From Haladaptatus caseinilyticus (GTDB lineage: Archaea; Halobacteriota; Halobacteria; Halobacteriales; Haladaptataceae), in the NCBI RefSeq assembly GCF_026248685.1, contig NZ_CP111040.1:543000-606999 (forward strand): 64,000 nucleotides of DNA, given 5' to 3'. The first letter of the stretch is position 1, and every line of letters begins with the position of its first letter. This document shows, in pieces, positions 16,170 through 24,924 of the stretch. The notes under the pieces were generated by a model, which was not told the DNA's origin, searched no databases, and saw nothing but the letters and a program-made list of their open reading frames with translations. A program made the translations under genes and the position numbers.

Positions 16170-17414
16170 ATGGTATCAGTGCTAACCGTCGCCGGGGTGG
16201 TCGTCGCCATATTCGTTGGCTTCAATATTGGTGGCTCATCGACGGGTGTCGCGTTCGGTCCAGCAGTCGGCTCACGCCTCCTACGGAAGGCAACCGCAGC
16301 AGCCCTGTTCGTTGGCTTTGCCTTTCTCGGAGCCTGGACCGTCGGTCGGAACGTCATCGCAACGATGAGCAGCAGTATCGTACCGGCAACCCAATTCACG
16401 CCTGCCGCAAGTGTTGCCGTCTTGTTCTTCACCGGTGCTTCGCTCCTTATTTCGAATCTCTATGGCGTTCCAGCCTCAACGTCAATGACAGCCGTTGGCG
16501 CTATTGTTGGATTGGGCCTTGCGACGAACACACTGAATAAGGCATTGATGTTTACTATCGTCTCAGCATGGATCGTCGCACCACTGATCAGCCTCAGCAT
16601 TGGAATCGTTGTCGGGCGTTATATCTACCCGTATCTGGATCGCTATGTTGCGTTCACAAAGTTTGATCTCCACTTCATCCAGCTCGACCGTTCTGGGGCG
16701 ATTCCTCGACTCTACTTGAATCCAAACGCGACACGACAGGATATCATTGGATCGATTTCGGTGGTTGTCATTGCGTGTTACATGGCGTTTTCGGCGGGGG
16801 CGTCAAACGCGGCAAACGCTGTGGCTCCCCTCGTCGGCGAAGGAGGGACACTCACTGTCAGTCAGGGCGTCCTGCTTGCGGTAGTGGCCTTTGGTCTGGG
16901 TAGTTTCACCATCGCCCGACGCACACTGGAGACGGTCGGAGACGATATTACAGAGCTACCAATTCTCGCTTCATTGATTGTCTCCATAGTCGGTGGCACA
17001 GTCATCACGATTCTGTCCTACTTCGGGATCCCAGCAAGTCTCGCAGTAAGTACAACATCGACGATCATTGGACTCGGATGGGGACGGGCAAGCCGAGCAG
17101 CGACGCTCGTGGAGTTTGCGACGCCAGAACGTGAACATCCGGATTTAGAGGTCGCAACAGGAGCGCTGGTCACCTCTCGCGCTGAGGATATGCCTGCAAG
17201 TCCAACAATTGGCGATGTTGCTCGTCATGAGGAACCAGCAGAGAAACCGGAGGAACTGCCAGACGTGCCTGACGTTGGTGCAGAGGGACCGGCAGACCTC
17301 GATCAGCGGAGCCTGTTCGATCCAGCGGCAGCCAAACGTATTGTTACAATGTGGGTGTTGACGCCCTCGTTAGCTGTTGTGACTTCCTATCCGGTATTTG
17401 TATTTTTGCTGTGA
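16170..17414 (+). CDS. PiT-family inorganic phosphate transporter
   Basis: 414-residue membrane transporter that takes up phosphate with H+ or Na+. Two inverted PHO4 halves carry the signature GFNIGGSSTGVAFGPAVG (about 19-36; the second Asn-Asp of bacterial PiT is here Asn-Ile) and FSAGASNAANAVAPLVG (about 209-225). About ten membrane segments; a long hydrophilic loop (about 315-395, Glu/Pro-rich) precedes the last segment. Element copies lie on both sides (PATE 350 bp upstream, full TnpB element 115 bp downstream). Confidence 0.9.
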   Translation: MVSVLTVAGVVVAIFVGFNIGGSSTGVAFGPAVGSRLLRKATAAALFVGFAFLGAWTVGRNVIATMSSSIVPATQFTPAASVAVLFFTGASLLISNLYGVPASTSMTAVGAIVGLGLATNTLNKALMFTIVSAWIVAPLISLSIGIVVGRYIYPYLDRYVAFTKFDLHFIQLDRSGAIPRLYLNPNATRQDIIGSISVVVIACYMAFSAGASNAANAVAPLVGEGGTLTVSQGVLLAVVAFGLGSFTIARRTLETVGDDITELPILASLIVSIVGGTVITILSYFGIPASLAVSTTSTIIGLGWGRASRAATLVEFATPEREHPDLEVATGALVTSRAEDMPASPTIGDVARHEEPAEKPEELPDVPDVGAEGPADLDQRSLFDPAAAKRIVTMWVLTPSLAVVTSYPVFVFLL

Positions 17415-17435
17415 ACGCCGTTTAACTGATTTTGC

Positions 17436-17531
17436 GTGAATAATATTGACGACGTGACCGACGTCGCAATGGCCTGCACGTGTCCGTATCACGTCCACCG
17501 CAACGCCTTCTGCAAACACATGACCGCTGTG
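17436..17531 (+). pseudogene. SWIM gene 5' part, cut by the TnpB element
   Basis: Reads NNIDDVTDVAMACTCPYHVH, then RNAFCKHMTAV, the SWIM zinc site CxC...CxH, and then runs into the element end GTGAACTACC. The matching remainder (TIEEGTLYAFPSDDD) resumes right after the element at 19033. The true 5' end of the SWIM gene is missing; only about 12 codons before the zinc site are present after the pit stop. Confidence 0.7.
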
Positions 17532-17660
17532 AACTACCCCGCCCTGCTCGGCCGTATGGCCTCGCTGAGGACGGGGCTTCCTGTTTCGAGGACGCGCTTT
17601 GCAGACACAACCGTGTCCGTAGGGAGTGCAGTCTCCACAGGCGGTGATTCGGAGTGAACC
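17529..17660 (-). ncRNA. Candidate omega-RNA at tnpB 3' end
   Basis: In IS200/IS605 elements the omega-RNA overlaps the tnpB 3' end and runs to the element end, with the guide taken from flanking DNA. Here the last 60 bp (17529-17588) contain nested stems and are the only part of this side kept in the PATE at 15682. The guide would be minus-strand sequence of the SWIM zinc site just below 17529. Position is inferred from family knowledge; boundaries are approximate. Confidence 0.4.
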
Positions 17661-18760
17661 GCTCCTACTTTGGTGATACCGCGAGAAAGGATGTTCCACG
17701 CCGCATTTGCGTCTCTATCCGCTTCGAACCCGCACGCCGGACACGCGTGTTCGCGCACCCACAGCGGTTTATCGGTCGAAACGCCACAGGATGCACACTC
17801 TTTCGTCGTCCCACGTGGGTTCACTGGAACGTAGTGTGTGCCGTCACGTTCACACTTGTATTCGAGCATTCGGAGGAACGTCCCCCACGATGCACCCGCT
17901 CGATTCCGGCTGTTGTCTGGGAGTTCCATCAGTCCTTTTGCATCCAAGTCTTCGACTGCGACAAGGTCATACTCTTTTGCGTAGTAGTTCGACAACTTGT
18001 GCAAGAAGTCCCGGCGCTTCTGTTTCAAGTCGGTGTGACGTTCTGCCACCGCACGGCGCTGCTTCTCCCAATTCTTGGAACCGTGTTGCTTCCGTGAGAG
18101 TGTACGTTGGGTGCGTTCCAACCGGTCGCGTTCCTCGGACAAATCCAGCGATTCGACTGCCGTTCCGTCGGTATCGTGTGCGTACTTGAGAATTCCTACG
18201 TCGATGCCAACGCACTTTTTGGGATTCGCCGGTTTCTCGGGAGCTTCATCGGGTGTCTCGACACCGAGGATAGCGTACCACTTTCCAGTGGGTTCCTGCT
18301 TAATCGAGACAGTCTTAATGTCCGCGTCGTCGGATAAGTCGCGGTGGAAGGTGATGGGTATGTCACCGAGTTTCGAGAGCCATAGTCGCGTCTGACCGTT
18401 CGTGTTCTTGAGCTTGAAGCCAGATTGACTGTAGGTGAAACTTCGGTACTCTTCGGGTGCCTTCCACTTGAGCGTCCCAACACGGTAGCCGTTGTCTTTG
18501 CGACCACGGAGCGTTGAGAGGTTATCGTACAACCGCTGAACGACCTTTTGAAGCACTTTCGAGTGAACGTCTTTCAGGTCGTTCCACCACTTTTTGAGAC
18601 TCGGCAGGAGTTTCTGTTCGGAGTATACCGACGTGTCGCCGTTCCGGTTCAAACGGTGGAGAAAGTGGTTGTAGACCTGTCTACAGGTATCGACCGTCCA
18701 CGCTAACCGCTCTTCAATATCGGCGGGTGGGTTCAGTCGGTATCTGTAGTTGTAGTTCAT
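17534..18760 (-). CDS. tnpB: TnpB RNA-guided nuclease (IS1341 transposase-like)
   Basis: 408 residues. N-terminal helix-turn-helix (YRLNPPADIEERLAWTVDTC), then the RuvC-like nuclease: first Asp in CVGIDVGILKYA, Glu in LVAVEDLDAKGL, last Asp in EADRDANAAWNIL, with a zinc ribbon CASCG...CPACG inserted before it. All catalytic residues are present, so the protein may be active as an omega-RNA-guided DNA endonuclease that helps keep the element at its site. Its start codon directly follows the stop of a small degraded ORF. Confidence 0.92.
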   Translation of the reverse strand: MNYNYRYRLNPPADIEERLAWTVDTCRQVYNHFLHRLNRNGDTSVYSEQKLLPSLKKWWNDLKDVHSKVLQKVVQRLYDNLSTLRGRKDNGYRVGTLKWKAPEEYRSFTYSQSGFKLKNTNGQTRLWLSKLGDIPITFHRDLSDDADIKTVSIKQEPTGKWYAILGVETPDEAPEKPANPKKCVGIDVGILKYAHDTDGTAVESLDLSEERDRLERTQRTLSRKQHGSKNWEKQRRAVAERHTDLKQKRRDFLHKLSNYYAKEYDLVAVEDLDAKGLMELPDNSRNRAGASWGTFLRMLEYKCERDGTHYVPVNPRGTTKECASCGVSTDKPLWVREHACPACGFEADRDANAAWNILSRGITKVGAVHSESPPVETALPTDTVVSAKRVLETGSPVLSEAIRPSRAG

Positions 18761-18870
18761 CTACGAGTGGTCTTCGATGTGTTCGTCAAGTTTCGCTTGA
18801 ACGAGGAGAGACTCATGTGGTTTTCCTGAATCCACTCCTCTTGATCGTCGCGGATAGAAATAGTTTTACG
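18761..18870 (-). pseudogene. Small ribbon-helix-helix-like ORF upstream of tnpB, frameshifted
   Basis: Minus-strand reading gives RKTISIRDDQEEWIQENHMS then, after a deletion-type frameshift, LVQAKLDEHIEDHS and a TAG abutting the tnpB ATG. This is a short RHH-like protein seen beside other haloarchaeal IS1341 tnpB genes. No start codon is in frame, so it is probably dead. Confidence 0.45.
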
Positions 18871-19032
18871 TTTTACACAAATAATTTATGAAATCTGCAT
18901 ACAAATAGTTTGTGATTACGTGGGCCTGCAACAGAGCAGTGGATGAACAGATGATGACGGCACTGTATCCCCTCCCTACTCGCTCCCTTCGGTCGCTCCT
19001 TTAGGAAGGGGCCTTAGCGCCTGCAACTCAGG

Positions 19033-19205
19033 TAAAAACCACAATCGAAGAGGGGACGCTTTACGCATTCCCGTCGGACGACGACTGTCTCAGTGGCCCG
19101 TACACCGGCTACGATACGTATGACTGGGTCAATCATAACTACTGGTCGTGTGAGGAGTGTGGCGCGGAAACTACCCAAAAGGGAACATTCATCGACTGTA
19201 GCTGA
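19033..19205 (+). pseudogene. SWIM gene 3' part after the TnpB element
   Basis: Continues the interrupted SWIM gene: TIEEGTLYAFPSDDDCLSG, PYTGYDTYDWVNHNYW, then SCEECGAETTQKGTFIDCS and stop. The CxxC pair (CEEC) and final Cys suggest a small second zinc site. Together with 17436-17531 it would restore the zinc-binding half of a SWIM protein. Confidence 0.7.
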
Positions 19206-19761
19206 TCCATTCACCGTTTATATTTGTGTCACATTAAGCAACGCTCTCCGATGTGGTGGCCCAGCGAATGCTAACCGAGTGCGCTGTTGGTTCGACCCAA
19301 CGCGACGACACACCGACGACTGAGCGCGGCTTGTTCAATCGAGCGTAAGCACACACGGCGGACGTCGCGGTCGAGTACTTCTCCTTGCTGGTCAAACCTA
19401 TCGATTGGGAATTCCACATGAAGCACAACGACGACCAAGCGTCACAGAATACAATCATCGATAAGGAATACTGGTAGAGCCTGCATTGGCAGGCTTCGTC
19501 CTTATACGGATACAAATCCAATATATATGTGTGGGGTGGTAACATACAACAAGAACAATTGATACTCAACCTACGATGTTACACATGGTAGTCATCGTTG
19601 GACGGAAATTTTCTCCATTAGGCGTGAGAAAACCATCGTCACTACTGATGTGCTCATTTATCTCACGTCTCATTTTATGATACACAGTTTTCACTACAGT
19701 CGAATTCATCGTGGCAGCCCCATACTGTCACTGGAAAATTCTGATAAGAAGCAGCCCCTCG
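19206..19761. other. Degraded flank with a further SWIM-like tail
   Basis: No intact gene. Plus strand near 19380-19487 reads KPIDWEFHMKHNDDQASQNT and IIDKEYW then stop, like the YW ending of the SWIM fragments. The first 75 bp after 19205 resemble the DNA after 10536, showing that the SWIM 3' flank was copied along with the gene. Confidence 0.4.
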
Positions 19762-20139
19762 TCAGTGCTGCTCATCATCCAGCGATTCGAGAGCAGCTTC
19801 AACTATCGAATGGCTCCGATAACGAACCATCTCTGATCGTGTATCGTACTCGAGCACTTTTCGATCTTCGAGATACGGCAGATGTGTATGAATCAACTCC
19901 GTGCGTAGTGACTCGACCTCCCACCCCTCGTATTCCGTTCCTTCGAGTACCTGTGGATTCTCTCCGAAGGTGCGACAGAGCGCGTCGACAGAGATCGTGT
20001 CCTTCTCTCGGTCAGAGAGTTCTCTAAGAGTTTCTCGTCGAAGCGGATCTTTGAGTGCGGTGAATACACGTTTGAGTTGGGCGTCGGTCGGATCACTGGC
20101 GTCCGTGTCAAATGGATTGTTCTCACTAGTCATGGTCAT
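19762..20139 (-). CDS. DUF7344-like winged-helix protein
   Basis: About 125 residues from MTMTSENN (20139); an earlier ATG at 20175 adds 12 basic residues. The domain is a winged helix: AQLKRVFTALKDPLRRETLR (helix 1), then SVDALCRTFG, a recognition helix around WEVESLRTELIHTHLPYLED, and RKVLEYDTRSEMVRYRSHS as wing. Haloarchaea carry many such single-domain proteins as presumed repressors. A decayed copy lies at 21495-21770. Confidence 0.75.
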   Translation of the reverse strand: MTMTSENNPFDTDASDPTDAQLKRVFTALKDPLRRETLRELSDREKDTISVDALCRTFGENPQVLEGTEYEGWEVESLRTELIHTHLPYLEDRKVLEYDTRSEMVRYRSHSIVEAALESLDDEQH

Positions 20140-20175
20140 TATCCGGTGGTGAAGTGCAGTATCACGTCGCCGCAT

Positions 20176-20691
20176 GCTACAGAACCGTGCTGTCGCTAGT
20201 TATTGTGCGGCGAAATACTACCGATAAGCGACCGGTCGCTACGTTGTAATATACGTCGATTGACTATAAATAGTTTTCTGAGTATCGAGATAACTTATAC
20301 CACAGTTCTACGCTCTATCGATTGCACTCACAGCCAGAGTGGTCATTTTGGGTGTTCAGCCAAGAGAATCATTCCACTCTACCTCCCTCGCAGTCCATAA
20401 CCGACACCGAAAATGTTGGATTGCCATCCTACATATCCCTCATCAGGAGTTCATATCCGTAATTCTCCTCCCTGGATTGCCAACCAAATATGGGGTTTCA
20501 CCGTCCGAAAGCTGATTGCTACACCGGGAACACGCCCATTTCGTCAAAGACATCTAAATCGGTGCGTAGATAGTGTATGTGAATTTCGGTCAATTTTCGA
20601 GCGGTAGCGATTTCACCCGCTGTTCGTTCTCGGCTCGTGTGTACCAACCCACAAATCAGTCACTCATTTGTAGGGCAATGTGTGATATTAG
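20176..20691. other. Intergenic, nothing recognised
   Basis: About 515 bp upstream of the winged-helix gene. AT-rich ACTATAAATAG near 20257-20268 is a good TATA match but points to no clear gene. No coding remnant or repeat could be named. Confidence 0.4.
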
Positions 20692-20970
20692 CTATTGTTC
20701 AGACGACTCAAATTGCTCAATCTTCTCTTGGAGATGCTGGTAATTCAGCTGCTGTGTGTGCATGTACTCGCCTTGGATGTATAGCGCCGCTTCAAGCAGT
20801 TCACGAGACCACACTGACAGCTGATCATGTTCAGGATGCTCGTCCACCCACCGATTGATGCATTGAACAGAATCTAGCAACTGTGTCGTCGCGGTTTCCA
20901 GATCCGTGATCTCCGATGCCGTCATAATTTGTCGCTCGACATCATCTGCATCCCAGTCTATCTTACCCAT
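20692..20970 (-). CDS. Hypothetical helical protein
   Basis: 92 residues from MGKIDWDADDVERQ (20970); the frame is open upstream to 21114 but the added residues are basic and unlike haloarchaeal protein. Predicted to be all helix (TDLETATTQLLDSVQCINRW, ELLEAALYIQGEYM, LQEKIEQFESSEQ), with a coiled-coil-like C-terminus. No family recognised. Confidence 0.5.
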   Translation of the reverse strand: MGKIDWDADDVERQIMTASEITDLETATTQLLDSVQCINRWVDEHPEHDQLSVWSRELLEAALYIQGEYMHTQQLNYQHLQEKIEQFESSEQ

Positions 20971-21494
20971 AATCTTTGCTAAGAAATAGTATTCAATAGA
21001 GCTAGGGATTCCTCGAAATACTGTCTTCTGTTTATATCGAGTTCCAAATAGCCTCAAAGAAGGCGGCGACAAAAGCGAAATTGCTGAACGAGCGGTGTGA
21101 ACACCAATCTCCACAAACCGTTTGAAACCACTGACAAGCCTGGAAAACCGTGAGCCAACTACTGGTTCTTCCTTGTTCAGTAAATCGTTGAGCCAGTGAG
21201 CGTAAGCTACCCCGCACCAAACCTCTGCATGTCGAGCGAAAACAAGTTACTCACAAAAAAGATGGTGTCAGCTCGACAAGCGTGGGTGGAATTAATTTCC
21301 TGCGGACGACTGCCCACTCCACGTTTCAAGATGGGACCGGCAACATTCTCGTGTGGTTCGGACACGGAAATAGTGCGCCGAGTGCTCAGTGAAGCATAGG
21401 AAGGCGCTCTGAACGACTTAAAAAGCCATACGCTGACTTCCCCCTTCCTGCGTTTCGGATGGCTACGAATGTTTCCGAACTAGAGAGGTCCTCG
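20971..21494. other. Degraded stretch with one protein-like fragment
   Basis: Minus strand between about 21270 and 21040 reads VFARHAEVWCGVAYAHWLND, LLNKEEPVVGSRFSRLVSGF and KRFVEIGVHTARSAIS without a start codon. It looks like a piece of a real protein but I cannot name its family. The rest of the stretch holds nothing I can identify. Confidence 0.3.
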
Positions 21495-21770
21495 TCAGTG
21501 CTGTTTATCGTCCAATAACTTGAGAGCAGTTTCAACTACCGAATGGTCTCGATAGCGGATCATCTCTTATCGTGCATCGTACTCGAGCACTTTTCGATCT
21601 TCCAAATATGGCAGATGCGTGTGGATCAACTCTGTTCGTAGTGACTCAATTTCTTATCCCTCGTATTCCGTTCCCTTGAGCGCTTGTGACTTCGCTCCGA
21701 ACGTGCGACAGAACGCATCGATAGAGATTGTGTCCTCTTCTCGTTTAGCGAGTTCTCGAAGCGTTATTAA
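21495..21770 (-). pseudogene. Decayed copy of the winged-helix gene at 19762
   Basis: DNA closely parallels 19762-20045 on the same strand, for example CTCGAGCACTTTTCGATCTT and CCCTCGTATTCCGTTCC occur in both, but several in-frame stops (TTATCGTGCATC, TTTCTTATCCC) interrupt the copy and the 5' 90 bp are missing. It ends about 15 bp short of the next gene's stop. Confidence 0.7.
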
Positions 21771-21785
21771 CACTATTTGATGTTC

Positions 21786-22727
21786 TCAAAATAGATTGGC
21801 GAAAAAGGAGACTACTCCGCTTAATAGAGATGCAAACCAATCCACAATACCGCCAAAGAACGATTGTCCCCCATCGTCAGAAGTGGCTTTCGGCGATTTC
21901 TTTGGGGTAGTTGTTTCTTTTTGTTTTGATGCATCTGCTGCACCTTCCTGTTTCGTCGAGTTTGCTGGCGTTTGTCCTGGACACGGTTCACTTTGTATCG
22001 TAATTGGTTTATTCATTTTGAGCTTCGTTCGCGTAGGATTGTTTGGATTACCCGACAGTACTTCCCAGGTCGTCAATTTCTCATAATTTGTCGGTTCTTC
22101 ATTCCAGAGATTTGCTTTCTCGTTGAACGCCGGATTGATTTTCAGTTTAAAACCGTTGCTGAGGCCGCGGAGGATTCCACCATCAGATCGATCCGTTTGC
22201 CAAGTCCAGTGGACAACACTGCTTGCGGTCTTCTTTCCATCCCAATTCCTATGTTTTGAAAGATCAAATGAATCGTAATTCGTCTGTGCATCGTAATTAT
22301 CGTCCTTGACTACCCACTTGCTATCAAATGGTAAATTGCTCATCCTAAATGTAACTGCACCAGCACTTCCACCACTATTCACCTTATCATGTACGATGAC
22401 AAGACTTAGTCCGTTGGCGCCTTTGTAAAGAAATAAAATACTCGAATTTTTTCGCTGAAGACTTTCCGTCCCGAACGACGCATACAAATATGTTGAGGGA
22501 TCCGTATCTGGTGTTCGGTAATCGTAGAAGGAATCGACGGGGAGCCCATCGTATTGCAGAGGCTCGATTGGTATACATTTGCCATCTTGAATGAGTGAAT
22601 ATCGTGTTCCAGGTTGCTGTGCACTGCCCGATGCCATACCACTAATGAGCGCGGATGAAAATGCTGTTGTTTGAATAAACTGTCGTCGGTTAAGAGTCGG
22701 TGCGCTGATGGAATTCTTTGACACCAT
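21786..22727 (-). CDS. Tat-exported hypothetical protein with hydrophobic C-terminus
   Basis: 313 residues. N-terminal twin-arginine signal NRRQFIQTTAFSSALISGMA (13-32) followed by SGSAQQ, a probable cleavage area. The body is beta-rich with Trp-rich DGKKTASSVVHWTWQTDRSD. A Thr/Lys/Pro-rich linker (about 250-285) leads to FFGGIVDWFASLLSGVVSFF at the C-terminus, an amphipathic or membrane-anchoring helix. Family not recognised; a surface-exposed protein is likely. Confidence 0.7.
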   Translation of the reverse strand: MVSKNSISAPTLNRRQFIQTTAFSSALISGMASGSAQQPGTRYSLIQDGKCIPIEPLQYDGLPVDSFYDYRTPDTDPSTYLYASFGTESLQRKNSSILFLYKGANGLSLVIVHDKVNSGGSAGAVTFRMSNLPFDSKWVVKDDNYDAQTNYDSFDLSKHRNWDGKKTASSVVHWTWQTDRSDGGILRGLSNGFKLKINPAFNEKANLWNEEPTNYEKLTTWEVLSGNPNNPTRTKLKMNKPITIQSEPCPGQTPANSTKQEGAADASKQKETTTPKKSPKATSDDGGQSFFGGIVDWFASLLSGVVSFFANLF

Positions 22728-23076
22728 TAACTCCGATATGATCTCCTATATCTTTGTTACACGCCATAAGAGTAGATGCCATCACTGATTATTCAAATAC
22801 AGGACCGCTCTACCCAACTATTAGAATGAAATTAGGCAAAGATTACAGATAGTCACGATTTTACAACAGATGAGGATTATCACCCACCTGTAACCAGTCC
22901 TCTCAGTACTGTTGTGATCCCCATTCGGCCGTTAGAGAACCCATTCAGACCATCCCAGATGTTCCGAAACCTTTTCGAAAACTCTGTTCAGGATTTGAAT
23001 ATCTATCAGAAAATTTTCCTAATGAGGAGATAACTAAGGAAAACCACTCTAATTCAGAACTCACGGTTAGTACCAC
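22728..23076. other. Intergenic, divergent promoter region
   Basis: About 350 bp of AT-rich DNA between two divergent genes. No gene, dyad or repeat that I can support. Confidence 0.4.
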
Positions 23077-24087
23077 ATGTCACCATCAAGATCTCCAGTA
23101 GAAGAACATTCATCTTCAGATTCGTCCACACAGAATCCGGAAACAGTACACTCCAATCCAGATGCCCCGCCCCCGCAGGACGACCTTTCAGTCGGAATCC
23201 TTCTTTCCGGAAATACGATACCTGCATGGCAAAAGCGTGCTATTGAAAAAATGATTTCTCGACCGGATGTCGAAGTTACGCATCTCGTTATTCGAACTAA
23301 TTCGTCACCGGCTGATCTTAATGAGTATCTATTCAACTTATTTCCAGCTGGGCTCTACAATTATGTAAAATGTTGTTATAACCGACTTCAATCACATACA
23401 CTATGGTCGCTACTCGGTGTGTTCCGGCAATTATCGAGTACACCGAACTATCGAAAACCGAAGCAAATCGATTCAATCTCGTGTCTGTCCGACGCAAAAC
23501 GGATGTACTGTTCAGCAATTCCAACGTCCGGATTTGGAAACCATCTTCCAGACTCAGTGACAAACGAGATTGGTGCAAATACAGATGTAGTCATCCGATT
23601 CGGATTCGGTATCCTTACCGATCCGTTGTTATCAATGCCGAAACACGGTGTATTGAGCTTCCATCGCGGAAATTTGAGAACCTATCGAGGACAACCTGGC
23701 GGTCTCTGGGAATTTCTCAATGATGAATCAACGGCCGGCGTAACACTCCAGCGAATCGGAGACTCGCTTGATGCCGGGGAGATCATCGTTGAAAAAGATG
23801 TGGATATTTCGACTGCACATACGTGGCGAGAAGTTGAACGACGGCAAATAGCGGTTTGTGAGGAGATGCTAACCATCGGTATTGGGCGACTCCGAGATTC
23901 AACGTACGAAGCAACAACGCCGGATTCGCTTGGAGAAGTGAAGACGATACCACGTGGAAAAGAGAGTCTTCGGTATCTCAAGAAAACGATTCTTGGAAAT
24001 CTTCGTGCGCTCACTATTGGTCGATTTATACCCTCGTATGATGCTCAAAGAGGACGATCTCACTGGCCGATCGATTATACGGAGTGA
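23077..24087 (+). CDS. Formyltransferase-family protein
   Basis: 336 residues with the fold of methionyl-tRNA/sugar formyltransferases. After a Pro/Ser-rich acidic leader, DLSVGILLSGNTIPAWQKRA (about 36-55) starts the N10-formyl-THF domain; the active site is suggested by MPKHGVLSFHRGNLRTYRGQ with His, and GDSLDAGEIIVEKDVDI with the conserved Asp and Gly. The usual Asn of the N-x-H-P triad reads SFH here, so the enzyme may be altered. Substrate unknown: sugar nucleotides are likely candidates, but no glycosylation genes are adjacent. Confidence 0.8.
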   Translation: MSPSRSPVEEHSSSDSSTQNPETVHSNPDAPPPQDDLSVGILLSGNTIPAWQKRAIEKMISRPDVEVTHLVIRTNSSPADLNEYLFNLFPAGLYNYVKCCYNRLQSHTLWSLLGVFRQLSSTPNYRKPKQIDSISCLSDAKRMYCSAIPTSGFGNHLPDSVTNEIGANTDVVIRFGFGILTDPLLSMPKHGVLSFHRGNLRTYRGQPGGLWEFLNDESTAGVTLQRIGDSLDAGEIIVEKDVDISTAHTWREVERRQIAVCEEMLTIGIGRLRDSTYEATTPDSLGEVKTIPRGKESLRYLKKTILGNLRALTIGRFIPSYDAQRGRSHWPIDYTE

Positions 24088-24109
24088 CGCTCTCGCGGCT
24101 CACGTGTCC

Positions 24110-24288
24110 GCGACAATTTGGTGGTTCCTGTTAATACACAAACCCTCAATGAAAGTCACAAGAAGCCTGCAGATCACCAGCACGTGGTCTCCATCGACGA
24201 CGTGATGGCCTGTACATGTCCACACCACGTCCATCGTAACACCTCCTGCAAACACATGGCCGTTATCGAGAATGCTTCCAGTGGCTAG
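24110..24288 (+). pseudogene. SWIM zinc-finger fragment
   Basis: In one frame: NTQTLNESHKKPADHQHVVS, IDDVMACTCPHHVHRNTSCK, HMAVIENASSG and a stop. The zinc site CxC...CxH is complete but the gene lacks a start and ends just after the site. Aligns with the 9162 and 17436 fragments. Confidence 0.65.
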
Positions 24289-24492
24289 AGCATTGATTTC
24301 TTCATACTTTCGATATTGATGATCGAAGATGGCCATAACTTGAGTGGTGCACATGTCCCGATTCCAAAGATTGCTTGACATCGAGAGGAGACCGTTCGAA
24401 AAACTCTCCTGTATAACACCACCTGAAATCATTCAGAGATAGTACTAATATGGCGACAACGATATTTTGAAGTCTGCAACCGTAAATTCGGT

Positions 24493-24924
24493 ATGTTCGA
24501 TAAAGAACAGCGCGACTACATCACTCGTGCTCGAATTGGTCGACTATCAACAGCCGACGGGGATGGTCGACCACATTTAGTACCTGTTTGTTTTTCCTTC
24601 CTGGATGAGACGATCGTCACCCCTATCGATGAGAAGCCAAAAAAGCGCTCACCGACAACACTACAGCGTAGCCAGGATATCAATGAAAATTCCCGTGTGG
24701 CTCTCCTTATTGATCACTACACGGAAGATTGGTCGAAACTTGGTTGGGTTCAAATTCGTGGTACCGCAACTCACCTTCTTCCAAATGAACCGGACCACGC
24801 TCCAGCAGTCTTCTCATTACGACAGAAGTACGAACAGTATGCAAATCATGAGCTAGAGGAACGTCCAATCATCCGTATAACGCCAGGGAGTGTCCTTACT
24901 TGGGGGGAGCTCACTCACCAGTGA
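24493..24924 (+). CDS. PPOX-class F420/FMN-dependent oxidoreductase (TIGR03668-like)
   Basis: 143-residue split-barrel flavin/deazaflavin protein. N-terminal FIxxARIGRLSTADGDGRPH (LVPVCFSF follows) is the family start; then KPKKRSPTTLQRSQDINENS and VALLIDHYTEDWSKLGWVQI, a pattern of F420-binding PPOX proteins. Ends in RITPGSVLTWG. Reaction in the cell unknown. It is 195 bp upstream of the M20 peptidase on the same strand. Confidence 0.85.
   Translation: MFDKEQRDYITRARIGRLSTADGDGRPHLVPVCFSFLDETIVTPIDEKPKKRSPTTLQRSQDINENSRVALLIDHYTEDWSKLGWVQIRGTATHLLPNEPDHAPAVFSLRQKYEQYANHELEERPIIRITPGSVLTWGELTHQ

Larger units (their letters stand above)
17529..19032 (-). mobile_element. IS1341-type (IS200/IS605 superfamily) TnpB-only element
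   Basis: About 1.5 kb. Ends are defined by the break of the SWIM gene and by comparison with the PATE at 15682: outer sequences are GTGAACTACC on the left (the tnpB 3' end side) and CCTGCAACTCAGG on the right. It holds an intact tnpB, a broken small ORF before it, and no tnpA; movement would need TnpA in trans. The left end folds into stems (CCCCG...CGGGG enclosing GGCC-GTAT-GGCC). Confidence 0.75.

Noticed and set aside
21032..21220. 62-codon minus-strand frame beginning MVRGSLRSLAQRF
   Set aside because: Another frame over the same DNA (VAYAHWLNDLL) looks more protein-like; neither can be named.
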